NCBI GenBank assembly: GCA_026545765.1
Contig: CM048839.1
Coordinates: 48,964,677-49,028,676 of the forward strand
DNA from: Plantago major
Taxonomy: Eukaryota > Streptophyta > Magnoliopsida > Lamiales > Plantaginaceae
Direction: 5' to 3'
DNA length: 64,000 nt
The translations under genes and the position numbers were made by a program. Shown piece by piece: positions 22,590 to 35,489 of the stretch. Within the stretch, counting starts at the first letter, position 1. Each line of letters opens with the position of its first letter. Below the pieces are notes generated by a model. The model saw only the letters and a program-made list of their open reading frames with translations, ran no database searches and was not told the origin of the DNA.

Positions 22590-24198
22590 TGTTAGGAATA
22601 TCTGTTTAGATTTTGATTAGCAACCTAATGACTTATCTTAGCTCAGAAAGGTGATTAGTACTCTTAGTTCACTTGAACACTGTAAAAGAGGAAAATCACT
22701 AAGTATGATAGTCTAGCAAATCTTGTATAGGATGTTAGGTCTCGAAATGTAATTTTTATTTTCTGAAGAAGACCAAGAAGAAGGCATCCAGCAGGAAAAG
22801 TTCAACGGATTTGAAGATTTGAAGACTGCACAAGATTGCTGAAGACAAGGGTTTTTCAGATACCTATGTCCAGATATCTTGAAGAAACAAATGTTTCGGA
22901 ACACGTGTTGCAAAAGATATCTGAGAATAAAAGGTTTCTGAGACGAGGAAAGTGCCCACAGATATCTACACTCAGATACCTTGGACATATAATACGCTTC
23001 TGAAAAAGAAACATATTATAGCAAGTTGTTTAAACAAGTGGTATCCGGAATTATGATGATCTCTGGAAAAGAACGTGCAAAGCCTCAGAAAGCTTGCATA
23101 GTTCCGTTGGCACTCTGAGACAAAGTATAGCTGTTGCATTAAATGCCAGATGAAATGTCGAACAAAAGTCAGAGCTTCAAGAAGAAGACAAACTCACTAA
23201 AGATTATACTCAGATATCAATAGTTTGAATTTGATTTAAGCCTAACGGATACTATTCAAACGGCACTGAAAATTCATCTATAAATATCAACACTTAGACT
23301 GCTTGAGAAGACACAATAATCGAACACCTTAGATCACCGAATCGACATCGAATACTCATAAGCTCTCTCAAGCAAACTACTTACTTTCAAGCTTTACAAA
23401 CCAAAGCTCTTGATTCTAAGTAGCTCAAAAGTTCTAAGTGTCCTGATCCTTAACGAGCATTGTTATCTGTGAAGGAGTTGAACTAAGATTTCATATCTGA
23501 GATTCATTCTCTGGAACACTTACAATAGACTTGGGTCAGTAGAGAACAAGATACCATACATTGAAAAGTGTATTAACTATACTTGATTCATAGAGCTATC
23601 TGAATAACTGAATAAGTTATTTAAGAAGCTCAGCTGACAAACAAACCTAAAACCAACAACTTAAGCAGGTGGAGTACAGAAGTACTTAGTTTGGGAAACT
23701 AAGGAATAACTCAAGGTTATTGAGCAGGAAGTACTTAGTTTGGGAAACTAAACATTTCAAAAGGTTTACGAAACAGAAGTACTTGGCTGTGAAAGCCGGG
23801 GAATAACTCAGGGGGAACACTTGGCTGGGAACCTAGTGTATTTAGGAATCAAGAAAAGATATCTGTAAGGTTACCTCATTTATCTTAGTGGATTCTAGGT
23901 CTGAGAAAGACCGAAGTGGATTAGTTGAAGGATTACGCCACCTTCAGATACCACTATAAAAAGACTTGTGTTATTTACTTTCTGCAGCTTATTACTTGTT
24001 TTACTTACTTTGCAAAGTACTTACACTTATCTTGCTGAACACGTGCACTTATCTTAGAAAAGTCTTCCGCTCTATGAAATTAAGTATCAGATATCTTCAC
24101 AGATATCTGAGAAACTGTGCTTATCGACAAAAGTTGTAAAAGACTATTCAACCCCCCCCCCCTTCTAGTCTTTTACTTTGCCGTTATCTGGACCAACA
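22590..24198 (+). repeat. 3' LTR of the Copia element
   Basis: Same ends and order of motifs as the 5' LTR, with the TATA box at 23279 and a C-run at 24151. Several small indels make it 20 bp shorter. Confidence 0.95.
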
Positions 24199-24287
24199 TA
24201 GCATCAAGCGTTCAAAAATATACTCATTTTAAATAGTTTAGCATCAAACATTCTGGACAAACTAAAATATAAGATTATTTTGATTAT

Positions 24288-24288
<1 letters not shown>

Positions 24289-24351
<63 letters not shown>
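24289..24351. repeat. (TA)n microsatellite
   Basis: About 31 uninterrupted TA units, 85 bp outside the Copia element. Confidence 0.95.
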
Positions 24352-24353
<2 letters not shown>

Positions 24354-25495
24354 ATACGACCATATCATTTGTACATTTTCGGTTATTTTGGGCACTTTCG
24401 TATATTTTTCTACTATATTCTAAAGTTAATGGTTTACTTTGTAGCACACATGATCTGCATGTGCATAAATGATACTTGGAGCGCTTTCTAATTACTTGGA
24501 CATTTTCTAATACAAAATTAATGTAAAAATAAATTTATTTTAAGTTGTATTAACTCTCTACGTTTCTTTTTATTTTTGAATTTAGGTTTCGACTTTTCTC
24601 TAAATACTTATATGCAAGATAATGAATAGTCGTAGGAGATAGGGAATAAAGTAGAAGAGATGAGAAGGTAAAGAATATTAAAGTAATCAATTAATTTTCA
24701 ATTTTTAGGCATGCGAAGATGAGATCTATCCATATATAACAAAGACCAGTTTTTATTATCAATTCTAACTATAGTACTTTGACCTCAAATCAATGTGAGA
24801 AATTCTTTCATTTTTTTAGATTAAAAAATTACAAAACAATTATAATCAGGGTAGATTTATTTTTTATGCCAAGTTAATGCGTATTTGGTTATGTTACCTG
24901 TACAATTTTAATCTAATTTTGGTTACATAATTCTACCAATGATATTCAACCTTTGTAACTATTTATAAATGTGATCAATCAAATCTTCTAAATCCCATAA
25001 TTCCATCAAAATCACCACCCACACACTAATTTTCTTAATGGGCATGAATCCATATAAGAGGACCTGTGGATCTATGCTTGACATAGTCCCTTCAAATGAT
25101 CTTCTAAGAATATTGTTCTATGAATCATGTACTAGACGTGCTCTTTTCAGTTCCAGAAGATAGAAGAGACGCACGTGAGCTAATTGGTGGTGTGTTGATC
25201 TTTACATGTATATCAACAACATTTTACATGTGAAGACTTTCAATTTCCTTTTCTTTATGTATAAGATTTGATCGGTAGGATGAGGTATAAGGTTTCTCTT
25301 CTCTACGATCTCTGGCTGGAAGGATTGGTTCTATCCAACCCGAATTTCAACCCCGATCGAAATAATGATGTTCAGTTCCGGCCTGGTATATACTCGAACC
25401 CGGTCCATACCTTTGTTACAAGACCCCGACCGCAACATTTTATGATTAAGTTAGTAAAAACTACATTTTTTCCTGTGGGGTAGTGTAGTGGTGTC
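24352..25495. other. Unassigned AT-rich sequence
   Basis: No supported gene, RNA or transposon boundary. Confidence 0.4.
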
Positions 25496-25496
25496 T

Positions 25497-25805
25497 ACAT
25501 ATACTCTCTAGGCAGGGAAACTCTCTTCGATCTTCCCTCTACTTTCTTGATACATAACGGGCCTGGGGATCTGATACTCTCTAGGTGGGGAAACTCTCTT
25601 AGATCTACTTTCTTGATCTCCATATAACGAGTCGGGGGAGGGCGGGGATCAGCTGATACTCTCTAGGCGGGGGAAATGTATTTGATCTTCTTTGTACTTT
25701 CTTGATCTCCATGACGGGCCGGGAGGGGGGGGGGGTCGCAATTACTCTCTAGGCGGGAAACTCTCTTCTATCTTTTCTTTACTTTCTTTATCAATAACCG
25801 GGGGC
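25497..25805. repeat. Four-copy minisatellite, unit about 75-85 bp
   Basis: The motif ACTCTCTAGGCGGGGAAA, then GATCTTC, TACTTTCTTGAT and a GGG-rich end, recurs starting near 25502, 25579, 25660 and 25744. The copies are diverged and one includes an 11 bp G-run. Confidence 0.85.
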
Positions 25806-26688
25806 TATTCAGAAAATAATAATTTTTATGTCTTTGGTGGGGTGACGCATACCACAGTTGGGTTGCTGGGAAACGGTGGATTGGAAAAATAACCGTAACA
25901 TGTGAAATTACATTTGTATAATATTTGTGTGTGGTGGGGTGACCACATATCACCATGATTATTGAATAACAACCCTATTGATTGTATACTTTTGTATTTT
26001 ATTTTGGTTCCGTTTGAGGGATAGATTTTTTTTGTAAAAAAACATGTACATGTTACTAATTAACAAGTCGGGTACGGTAGGACCCTATTTTTACATTTTC
26101 TATAGTTAACATAAATAAACACTTAATGATATAATATTAGATGAAGAATGACTTACGACCGACACCACGACCAACGTTGTCTACCAGGAATTTTGACTAT
26201 CTTATTTTCTCGATTAATTTATTTATTATTAAAAGTAAACTATACCGTGGTATCGCCACGGGTTAGTACTAGTATACCATTATTTGTAATTACGCGGCAT
26301 AATAATACGGTAGAATATTCTAATGTTCTAAGTCTCTTAATAAGAATAATATTCTCTATTTCTAAACATTTGTAGATTAGAAAACGGTATAATCTGTTCA
26401 TCAAGATTTCATTATCCATTCCACGTATACTTCCATCTTTGGTGGCTTGTATAATTGACAGATATGGTCTTCAAAGTTCAGATTCTGTTTTGACCGAATC
26501 GGAGAAATAATAGTAATAAAAATAAAACGAGTCATGTTGGCAATCCCAAGTTAGATCTGATTCAAACAGGCTATTATCCAAACTTTAGAACGTTCTTATT
26601 ATAATTAATCAATGGTTATGGTGTTATAGCTGCCAGTTTGTGATTTACGACACCGGGTATTGCTTCTTCTCTAAGCTTAGTTAAGTTT
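25806..26688. other. Unassigned sequence
   Basis: No supported gene. A short frame near 26148-26375 has no recognisable domain. Confidence 0.4.
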
Positions 26689-27855
26689 AAGGTAAAAGAA
26701 CAATCAAAACCCATGGATAAATTAGAGAAGTGAAAGAATTCCTGCTCAAAGAGTGTATTAATCAAACTTTATTATTTACATTCATTCAGCATGTTTAAAA
26801 CACAACATCGTGTATTTTTAGACTTGAGTGTGAAATGCATTCTAACTTTAAGGTAAAAGAACAGTCTAAAACCCATGGATAAATTAGAAAAGTGAAAGAA
26901 TTCCTGCTCAAGTAGTGTATTAATCGAACTTTGTTATCTACACATGCTTAAAACACAAGATCTTGTATTTTTAGACTTTAGTGCGAAATGCATCCTAATT
27001 TTAAAGTTAAAGAACATTCTAAACTCTATGGATAAATTAAAAAAGTGAAAGAATTCCTGCTCAAGTAGTGTGATTAATCGAACTTTGTTATTTACATATG
27101 CTTAAAACACAAGATCTTGTATTTTTAGACTTTAGTGCGAAATGCATCCTAATTTTAAAGTAAAAGAACATTCTAAACTCTATGGATAAATTAGAAAAGT
27201 GAAAGAATTCCCGCTCAAGTAGTGTATTAATCGAACTTTGTTATTTACACATGCTTAAAACACAAGATCTTGTATTTTTAGACTTTAGTGCGAAATGCAT
27301 ACTAATTTTAAGGTAAAAGAACTGTCAAAACCCCATGGATAAATTAGAAAAGTGAAAGAATTCATGCTCAAGTAGTGTATTAATCGAACTTTGTCATTTA
27401 CACATGCTTAAAACACAACATCTTGTATTTTTAGACTTTAGTGCGAAATGCATCCTAATTTTAAGGTAAAAGAACAGTCTAAACCCCATGGATAAATTAG
27501 AAAAGTGAAAGAATTCCTGCTCAAGTAGTGTATTAATCGAACTTTGTCATTTACACATGCTTAAAACACAACATCTTGTATTTTTAGACTTTAGTGCGAA
27601 ATGCATCCTAATTTTAAGGTAAAAGAACAGTCTAAACCCCATGGATAAATTAGAAAAGTGAAAGAATTCCTGCTCAAGTAGTGTATTAATCGAACTTTGT
27701 CATTTACACATGCTTAAAACACATGATCTTGTATTTTTAGACTTAAGTGCGAAATGCATCCTAATTTTAAGGTAAAAGAACAGTCTAATGGATAAATTAG
27801 AAAAGTGAAAGAATTTATGCTCAAGTAGTGTATTAATTAAACTTTGTCATTTACA
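26689..27855. repeat. Tandem satellite, eight copies of about 154 bp
   Basis: Each unit reads GGTAAAAGAAC, CCATGGATAAATTAG, AAAGAATTCCTGCTCAAG, GTGTATTAAT, CATTTACACATGCTTAAAAC, CTTGTATTTTTAGAC and GCGAAATGCATCCTAA. Units start near 26689, 26849, 27003, 27158, 27311, 27465, 27618 and 27769. The outer units are the most diverged and the last is shortened, as expected at array edges. A broken unit continues at 50528-50600 beyond the LINE. Confidence 0.95.
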
Positions 27856-28100
27856 TCATGAGTGTTTACTAATTTTGTAGGTGTTTACGATCTTAAAAAA
27901 TGAGAGAGTTTCTAGTGAGAGAGAGTAACCATAGAGCCTTCCCTACTAGGACCTTGGCCGCTCACCGGCCACCATATCGTGAACCCCATAGCCATAAGCC
28001 TTCCTTTTCTAACCTAGACTAAGAACATCATAGGGTCCCGTTTAGCACCGCTTCAGTTCACAGTTGTCCGCGGATAAGAGGAAGATCGAGTGCAGTCCAT

Positions 28101-30112
28101 GTGAAATGGAGAGAGAAGCTAACTGAGAATCTAAAATCAATTTATGTTTCAAACTTACCAGAGGATTGGAGAGCTAGTGATGCGAAGGACGTACTGAGAA
28201 AGGTTGGACTGGTGATGGATGTGTATATGCCGGACAAGAAGAACAAGGAGGGGAAGAGTTTCGTGTTTGCGAGATTCGATAAGAATGCTGATATGGAGAA
28301 CATCTTGAAAGCATTGAGAGGCTTATGGATTGGCAAGTACAAAATACTTGCAAACTATGGAATATTTGAGAGACAAGAAAGGGTTAAGAAAATTTCCATA
28401 GAAGAACGTAGGTCTTTTCCGATTCCAAATAAGCGAAGGCAGGTGGAGAAAAGTTATGTGGAAGCGGTAAAAGAAAAAGGAGATCTAGTGATAGGAAGTA
28501 TGGAAATTCTAGCGGAAGTGCCAATAACTGGAAAGGAAGGAAATAAGGAGGCAGTTCGATAGGCGAAAAGTTGACTGATTTGTGGTACAAAGGGTGTGTT
28601 ACAAAGGCTGAAGAGATTGTTGAATTCTTGCAAGCCAGAGGATACTGTAACTTAAAAGTAATCCAATGGGATTCTGATGCTTGGGTGTTAGAGGTAGAAT
28701 CAAAGGAGACATATAAGCAATTGCTTAAGGAGGACCAAGAATGGGTACAAGTATGTTTTACTTTCATCAGACCGTGGAAGGAAGACGATGTCATTGGGCG
28801 CCGTCGAGTTTGGATAAGCGTGTATGGAGTCCCTTTGCATGCATGGGGGAGGCAACTTTTTCGGAAAATTGGTAATCAATTTGGCAAAGTAGTGGAGATT
28901 GATGAAGCAACACTAGCAAAAAAGGATCTTCGTAGAGGAAGAATCTTGATCGATACTCCATTATTGTCGACAATCTGTCGTTCGGTTCAATTTCAAGTCT
29001 GGAATAAATCGTTTGATATCAAGGTCTTGGAAGATTGGGGCGTCAGGGAGTTAGAGGAGGGATATTCGTCTGCGGAAGTAGGTAGGTCACCGGATTCTGA
29101 ACAGTCGGAGGCGGAGAGTTTCGAATCCAGTGAGGAAGATGACGAGATTGGGATTGGTAACTTATTCATTAATGAGGATAGACAAGAGGATAATGAGGCT
29201 ATTGATGGCATGGCTCGGGAAGGAGAATTTTCTATGGGATTAGCAGGTGTGTAACAAGTTGACGGAGGGGTGGGGTCAACAATGATAATTAATCTAGAGA
29301 AAGCCAATAATAGTGGTACAGAAAAAGTGGCAGTTGATATTGAAAGTGAAAAGGGGTTAGTCAGCCTGGAAGGCGAAAATAAGTCAGCCGCGAATGATGG
29401 GCCTGTTGAGAATGTGGATGGATTGGGAGTTTTGGATCCTGGACATGAGTTGGGCGAGAATGTTGGGCTGGCCCAAGATAAATTAGGTGAAGAGGGTCAA
29501 ATTCAATCAGATTAGGGGCATTTTTTATTGGAGCAAGAGAAAAACCCAGAGCCTGTTAATTAGAGTGGAATTGTCGGTTGACCCAACAGTAATATCGGGC
29601 AATTCAGCTGACCCGTTTGATCTTTATCCACTAATTAGGAAATCAAGAAGTTTAGCTCCAAAACAAAAAGTACATAAAAACTGTTAGAAAGAAGCGAATA
29701 TTGCGAGTAGACAAAGGGAAGAAAATTGGAATGAATTCGTGGCTGATTTGGAGACGGAAAGGAGACTGAGGGGGATCAGGTGTCACAGGTGCGGGGAGTT
29801 GTTCAGAAATTGCGTAAAGGCAGAAAAGGAAAAGGGAGAAAACGGAAAGGTAAACAGAAGGAAGAGCTTGGTGGCAAAATTCCCACAGACGGCGAGATTC
29901 AAGGGTGTAATGATCAAATACTCAGAGGACCGAGGGAAGAAGCAAATGAGATGTGGAGACTGGGAAGAGAAATGGGGATAATTGGAGATTCAGAAAAGAG
30001 GGATGTCGTTGCTAGTTTCACTGCTTGGGAACAGAGAGATGGGGGAGGAACGCATGATAGAGGAAATGAGCCGGTTAAGGAGCCAATTTCGATGGTTAAT
30101 GTGGATTGTTAG
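28101..30112 (+). pseudogene. LINE 1 ORF1 (RRM-type nucleic-acid-binding protein)
   Basis: The N-terminal region has an RRM fold signature: KSIYVSNLP (RNP2-like) near 28135 and SFVFARF (RNP1-like) near 28257, then basic sequence. After stops and a frameshift near 28560 a second domain follows (RRVWISVYGVPLHAWG, 28800-28845), like the DUF4283-associated region of plant LINE ORF1. An acidic Glu/Ser-rich linker lies at 29040-29250. The C-terminal frame ends with a Trp-rich block (EMWRLGREMGI) at TAG 30110. Several stops are TGA where Trp fits, or TAA/TAG. The protein would coat LINE RNA. The ancestral start is not clear because the first ATG in frame is internal. Confidence 0.75.
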
Positions 30113-30750
30113 TTAAAACATATGGGGGTTAGGGGGGAGGGTAAAGAAAGCTCTTATTAGGGATTTGATTCGGAAGGAGAAAGTGGAATTTATTTGTATC
30201 CAGGAGTCGAAGTTGGAGAACTTAGATGAAATGTTAGCTTACGTCCTCTGGGGAAATAAAGAGTGCAATTGGGCATTTAGTAGATCGAAGGGGGCGTCGG
30301 GGGGTTTATGTTGTTTATGGGACAAAGCGGTTTTCGAAAGGAAGGAGCTTTGGGGTAATAAGGGACTGCTGGGGGGGGGGGGGGTCGGGTCTATGGGAAG
30401 GGGTTCCGGTACATTTGGTTAACGTATATGCACCGTGCGAGGCGGAAGGCAAAAGAGAGGTGTGGAAGGTGTTAGTGGAGAAGATTTAAGGTAAAGAAGA
30501 TGAATTGTAGTGTATTTGTGGGGACTTCAACACCATTAGAAGTGAAGCAGAGAGAAGAGGGAAAGGAAAGGGTAATAGGACAGTCGAGATGAGGGATTTC
30601 AATGATTTTATTGTCAATTCCAAGTTGGTGGATCTTACGTTGGAGAGAAGGAGATTCACATGGTATCGGGAGAGTGGGCAATGTGGTAGTAGGTTGGACC
30701 GATTTCTTATTTCAAATAAATGGCTGGAGAAATGGCCAAATTTGGGGCAA
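30099..30750 (+). pseudogene. LINE 1 ORF2, endonuclease domain (first part)
   Basis: ATG at 30099 overlaps the ORF1 stop by 14 bp in another frame, as is common in plant L1 elements. It opens MWIVS, a stop, then NIWGLG, matching the N-terminal Asn motif of the apurinic-type endonuclease. The catalytic CIQESK follows at about 30192 and GDFN at about 30519, then RLDRFLIS near 30695. Stops near 30114 and 30486 and a frameshift around the G-run at 30370-30383 disable it. The domain is cut at 30750 by the Helitron-like insertion and continues at 34168 in the same frame. Confidence 0.85.
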
Positions 30751-33700
30751 TCTATATAATATATTAAGCAAAAAAGGTTTTGAGCCATTCTAGCCTATCC
30801 AAGTCATTCAAATATGTGGCAAAATAAAGAGCTTCCATTGGTCCATTTCATTCCACGTTGGCAAATTCTTTTGTTCTAATTACTCTAAAATTTCAATTAT
30901 GTTGATGTGTTTTAGTTTGGTAAGTTTGTGAAACATAATTTTCATTCAATTCACCTTCCTAAATCCAGATTTTTCGTTTTGCCAATAACATCAAACGAGA
31001 AAAGAAGACTGGAATACTATAAAAAAACATACATAAATCAAATCATCAATCAATATAAATATATGTAAACCGTTTAGCCAAATTTTGCAAGTCGGACGAT
31101 TTTGGAGCTTCTATGTTGCCGGTCCCAACCATGATGTAACTTGACATTTCTGATTAATATATATTCAACATTACTCTAAAAAAAAATGTAAATCAAGCAG
31201 TTAAACTAAGCTAATACAACCATGATAAGATGAATATCTATTATTCTAATTCCGGCAAATTTAGCTAAACAAGTCTTCGAATTTATTATGTGGATTTTTT
31301 TTTTTTTTTTTGTAAGTCTCGAGAGCAGTCTCGAATAATTTATCTAGAGATGGACCTATATCATCAAGAAATCATCGATGTTATTAATCAAAACACATAT
31401 GTTCTCAACATTGATTTTTTTTCGTATTACAACAAGACTTATTTCGTTAACAACATACACGGTTTAATTAATAACATGGATGGTTTTATTGATAACATAT
31501 GCCGTTTCTAGATAAGTTATCTAGAGACCGTGTCTAATGAGACTTAGTGTTTTTTTTTTAACAGCTTGATTATTTTTATGTATCATTATCATTTTTAATT
31601 GACACAGGCTCTTCATAAGTTTTGAATTCCCACGTCAATCTACTGCAAATTCATGATTATCTTTTATATCATGTCATAATGCAAAAAGGTTTATCTATAC
31701 TCTGCGCGTCAAAATAGATATATACTTCCCCACGTCCCATGCCGGTTGTCCAGTTTGCACTAATTCGCGGTCAACCAAATTGAACTTTGACCAATAATAA
31801 ATCTCAAGCGCAATAGTTTAATCTTCAATTGCTAAAACCATTTTTCTAAAACATTTTAGAATACTCTAGAAAGATTAGTTTACAATTTAAATACTCCCTA
31901 CGTCCTGGAGAACTTCAAATATTAGGTTCGCACGTAATTTTAGGTGACGAAGGATTGGTTTCATAAATCAGATTCTGATCATAGGAGTATCCTTGCCGAT
32001 GGACTTGATCTTGACAATTTCTATAATTAAGTTTAGTATTTTGTACTTACCATTTCTTTTTAATGTTTTAATTTTTAATTCTTTTTAGTTTTATTAAATA
32101 GAAATATAATTTAAATATTTTTTTGACTTTTTATAATTATTTATGGAGCAACTTTTGCGAGGTATCGTCTCTTGGCGACATCAGATTAAATATTAAGTTA
32201 CATACATCACATATTTAAAATTGCAGATAATGCAATTATAATGTTTGTTTATTATACACATGATTTATGAAGTTGAACATATGATATTTGTAGTTAAATA
32301 TGTGATGTTGACATGGTATATCCGAAAGACGGGTATCTCGCAATATATAGTTTGCATTATTTATGAATTTAAAATGTATACCATGTGAAATAGCATTGTC
32401 TTATTGTAGTGTATCAAAAAGAATAAACTTTACGTCTCTTAGAAAACCATGCATGTTCACACTTACGAAGATGTAAAGTTATTTATTTATTTATTTTTTT
32501 TGCTCTAAAGAGACCCAACTGCTTACTTTTGTGACAAGGGGAAATCAATTCTACACAAGTTAAAAATTGATGTACTGGGGTAAGCACGGGGATGGATGAG
32601 CATTGAAAAAAATGAAATAAAAATTGATGTACTGGTAGGTGGGTTTTTCAATTAATAATAAACCAACGTGGGTAAATATTTACCTTGCATGTGGCGGTTA
32701 GGTGATAATTATGCGAGTGGATTGGTGGCAAGTTGACAGGTAAACAATATGAATTTTAAGGTCGTAAGTAATAAAAGTGTAATAAAAATCAAGATAATAA
32801 AATACAACTCAACTTTTAGTAAGTAGTAAACAATGAGAAGACTCAACTTTCTCAATACGAGTTACGGGTGAAGGTTGTTTACCATAGAACTGTGTTGAAG
32901 GTTGGATGAAAAATTATTGCATAAACCGGATCTACCATTATTTCATAGACCATGTGGTGGAAAATGATTTACATAACTCCATATATGCAAGTGTGGTGGG
33001 ACATGCACATTAAATTAGTATGTGGAGCATTCTCCACCACATGGTGAATAAATAATGGTAAATTTGGTATAGGTAAAAAATGAAGAAAAATAATGGAAAT
33101 GGTATACAACAAACAAAGGGGTATAAACAAATTTGAAGATTTAAAGAAAACCTTAACATTACTAATTCCCTGTAAGTGACCAAGGAACCGAAATTGACAA
33201 ATAATTCCAGCACCGGCATCGATCTAACGATGAGTTTCATCATCTAACAGTCGGAAGTTTTGAATTATGTTCCACCTCTAACACACAATAAGTTTTTTTT
33301 TAATAGTTAGGGCATTTCGTAATCTTTCAGACAAATCCTCCGCCTTGGATTAAATGGTCGGTTTAGTTTGACTTTTTTTTAAGAGCATATATAATTCAAA
33401 AAACTAATCACGTTTTCACGAGGGGTTAAAAAAGGAGAAGATTTATGATTTTTCATGTTTAGTAGCGTGTTGGAAAAACAATTATTAGCAGTTATTCAAG
33501 AGAATATTTTAGTTTCATTAATTCACATGTTACGCTAAAATTTCCTTTTGGTGGTGGGTGTGCACCCTTGACGTCCCTACCCCAAATATTAAATTATTAT
33601 TCCACTACATTATTTTTTTTACACTTTCTGGTGATTTTATCTGGGGGGGGGGGGGGTGGGGGAATCAGATGGGTGGCCTGAAAGATATTATTATATCACA

Positions 33701-34167
33701 AACCAACATAAGTTTTCAAATGTTTCGGTGACATGTTTTTTCGAGGAGGCGGGGTGGGTCTCCAAATTCCCAAGAAATATCAATAGTTCACTACTTAACT
33801 TTTCACGTGTTATGATAGAAGTTACTTCCTTTTGGAGCAGGGACACACTCATATCCACACGGCCTCACCAACCGCTATAAAATTCATTATTTCACTAAAA
33901 TAATCATAAACGTCTTTATCGAGTTAGGTCGGGTTTGGATCCCGTTTCACTGATATGGAACGGGTGGGGCATATACCAGTTTCAACTTTATTTCGATTAA
34001 AGTCGAATGGCAAACATGATCGATTATACGGTTCAACTAAAGTTGAGTTTAGTTGTATAACAAACACTCCGTTGCAAATTAAAAATGCTATTGTAGTAAT
34101 TGTAGATTTTCATATTCTTAATTATTTTCTCACTATACCCGTCGAGTATCGACGGGCCATAAATTAG
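30751..34167 (+). mobile_element. Non-autonomous Helitron-like element inside LINE 1
   Basis: It begins TCTATATAATATATTAAG and ends with a perfect 8 bp hairpin (CCCGTCGA GTA TCGACGGG, 34138-34156) followed 11 bases later by TTAG at 34164-34167. It lies between A and T of the host without target duplication. Removing it joins the LINE endonuclease frame exactly (NLGQ to FGLKRSVSGH). Those are Helitron traits; TTAG instead of the canonical CTRR end would be a C-to-T change. There is no Rep/helicase gene. The interior includes MITE-like ends near 31727 and 31894 and a G-run at 33643. Confidence 0.75.
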
Positions 34168-34443
34168 TTTGGACTAAAGAGAAGCGTGTCAGGTCATGCG
34201 GCTGTTTTGTTGAAAGAAGAGGTGAGAAATTGGGGTCCGAAACCATTTCAGTTCTTGAATTGTTGGATTCAAGAGAAGGGCTTCAAAGAAATGGTTGAAG
34301 ATGAATGGAAAAATCATAAAGTCGTTGGGTGGAGCGGTTTTGTGTTCAAAGAAAAACTCAAACATCTCAAAGTGAAAATTAAAGCTTGGCATGAGCAGAG
34401 ATTGGGCAGTTTGGAGAAGAGGATTGAGGAGAAATCTAATTGT
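34168..34443 (+). pseudogene. LINE 1 ORF2, end of endonuclease domain (second part)
   Basis: It continues the frame broken at 30750. It contains SGHAAVLL (the SDH-type catalytic block, here SGH), NWGPKPFQFLNCW and a charged helix up to codon 34441, then the Gypsy 5' LTR begins. The catalytic Asp of SDH reads Gly here, which would impair cleavage. Confidence 0.85.
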
Positions 34444-35325
34444 TGATACAGATATATGTCCAATCCGTTAAGGGCGCCATAGAGCGTGTCCTAGAGCACA
34501 TCAAGGCTAGAACGGCCAAATTCAGTACTTGTCCGACCTTGAGAAGTCCGCCTTAAGGAAACCCTTCCTGGTCAACCAATACACTCAGGTCAATACACCT
34601 TTTCAGCTAGCCCGACCTAGCTGGGGGCACGACCTCAGAACTCGACAAAGGATCACATATCCGACATTGTCAGGATGCCAAACGGACCGAACGAGATAAA
34701 CTCGGACACAACCTTAACAATAAGACCAAACGTATATATTGGAACCTCCAAGATACTTCCGAGCAGCTTGTGTCTCGGACTGTCACTGAGTTACCTAGGA
34801 ATAGACCAACTCGACAGAGCTCGGATCATTCTAAAGGTCTCACACGGACCCATCAGTGAGAATAATACTCTAAGAGGTAAAAGGACCAATCTACCCTCAC
34901 AGGCCCATCCAATGGTGTTGGACTCTCACATACTATTGGGCCATGGGCCAAGGGAGCATTGTTGTCCAAATCCTGAACATACACTTGGCATCATCTTATG
35001 AACCACTTCATAAGTACATGATAACTATAAATATAGTACAAGATCCCATACATTAAGGTAAGTCAACTCATATCATAATTTCCCTCATAATTACTACATT
35101 GAGAGCTTTCTCCTCTCTCTTGAGTAAAGTCTCTTCCCGGTTTGACACTAGCAAACCGGGTTACCCTTCTAAACCCCCCCCCCCCCACCACCACCACTTA
35201 GTCCTTTCAGGTGCTCCATGCTCCAGCTCGAACAGAGCTCTTAGGACGGACATCAAGGTGGAGGCGGATCTTAGATTAGGGACTTGTAGTAGTTTAGTTA
35301 GTGTTTGAGGCTCAACCCCTTAGCA
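34444..35325 (+). repeat. 5' LTR of the Gypsy element
   Basis: It starts TGATACAGATATATG and ends CTTAGCA before the primer site. A TATA box TATAAATA lies at 35026-35033. A C-run sits at 35177-35188. Confidence 0.85.
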
Positions 35326-35329
35326 TTTT

Positions 35330-35347
35330 TGGCGTCGTCTGTGGGAA
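35330..35347 (+). promoter_or_regulatory. Primer-binding site of the Gypsy element
   Basis: TGGCGTCGTCTGTGGGAA, a form of the TGGCGCCGTCTGTGGGAA motif common after plant Tat-type LTRs, here with one C-to-T change. Confidence 0.75.
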
Positions 35348-35489
35348 ACCTTACAAAAGGTTCCGGGTTTCAATCGAGTGGATGGCAAGAACATGAAGGG
35401 AAGCATGGATCAGTACTGCTGGCGTCGGAACTCCACCACCCCATCCCCGCGGACGTCCACCCAACAGGGGACGGACATCCATTGCAGCG

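Larger units (their letters stand above)
9236..24198 (+). mobile_element. Copia LTR retrotransposon, SIRE/Maximus-like, 15 kb
   Basis: Two LTRs (1,629 and 1,609 bp) both start TGTTAGGAATATCTG and end GGACCAACA. They are flanked by the exact 5 bp duplication TAGCA (9231-9235 and 24199-24203). Inside are, in order, a primer-binding site for initiator Met tRNA, gag, pol in Copia order (protease, integrase, reverse transcriptase, RNase H), a long third gene and a purine tract. Large size, a long gag with coiled coil and zinc knuckle, and an extra gene between pol and the 3' LTR fit the SIRE/Maximus lineage. Frameshifts and stops make it non-autonomous now. LTR mismatch is about 4% over the first 210 bp that I compared. 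Confidence 0.95.

Noticed and set aside
24204-24447. Two overlapping minus-strand frames with Tyr-Ile repeats
   Set aside because: Translation of the (TA)n microsatellite.
26689-27855. CRISPR-like regular repeats
   Set aside because: The whole unit repeats with no unique spacers; it is a tandem satellite in a plant genome.
31727-31960. Complete Stowaway MITEs inside the Helitron-like element
   Set aside because: Two CTCCCT/CTTCCCC-like ends are visible but neither has a matching opposite end or TA duplication that I can define.
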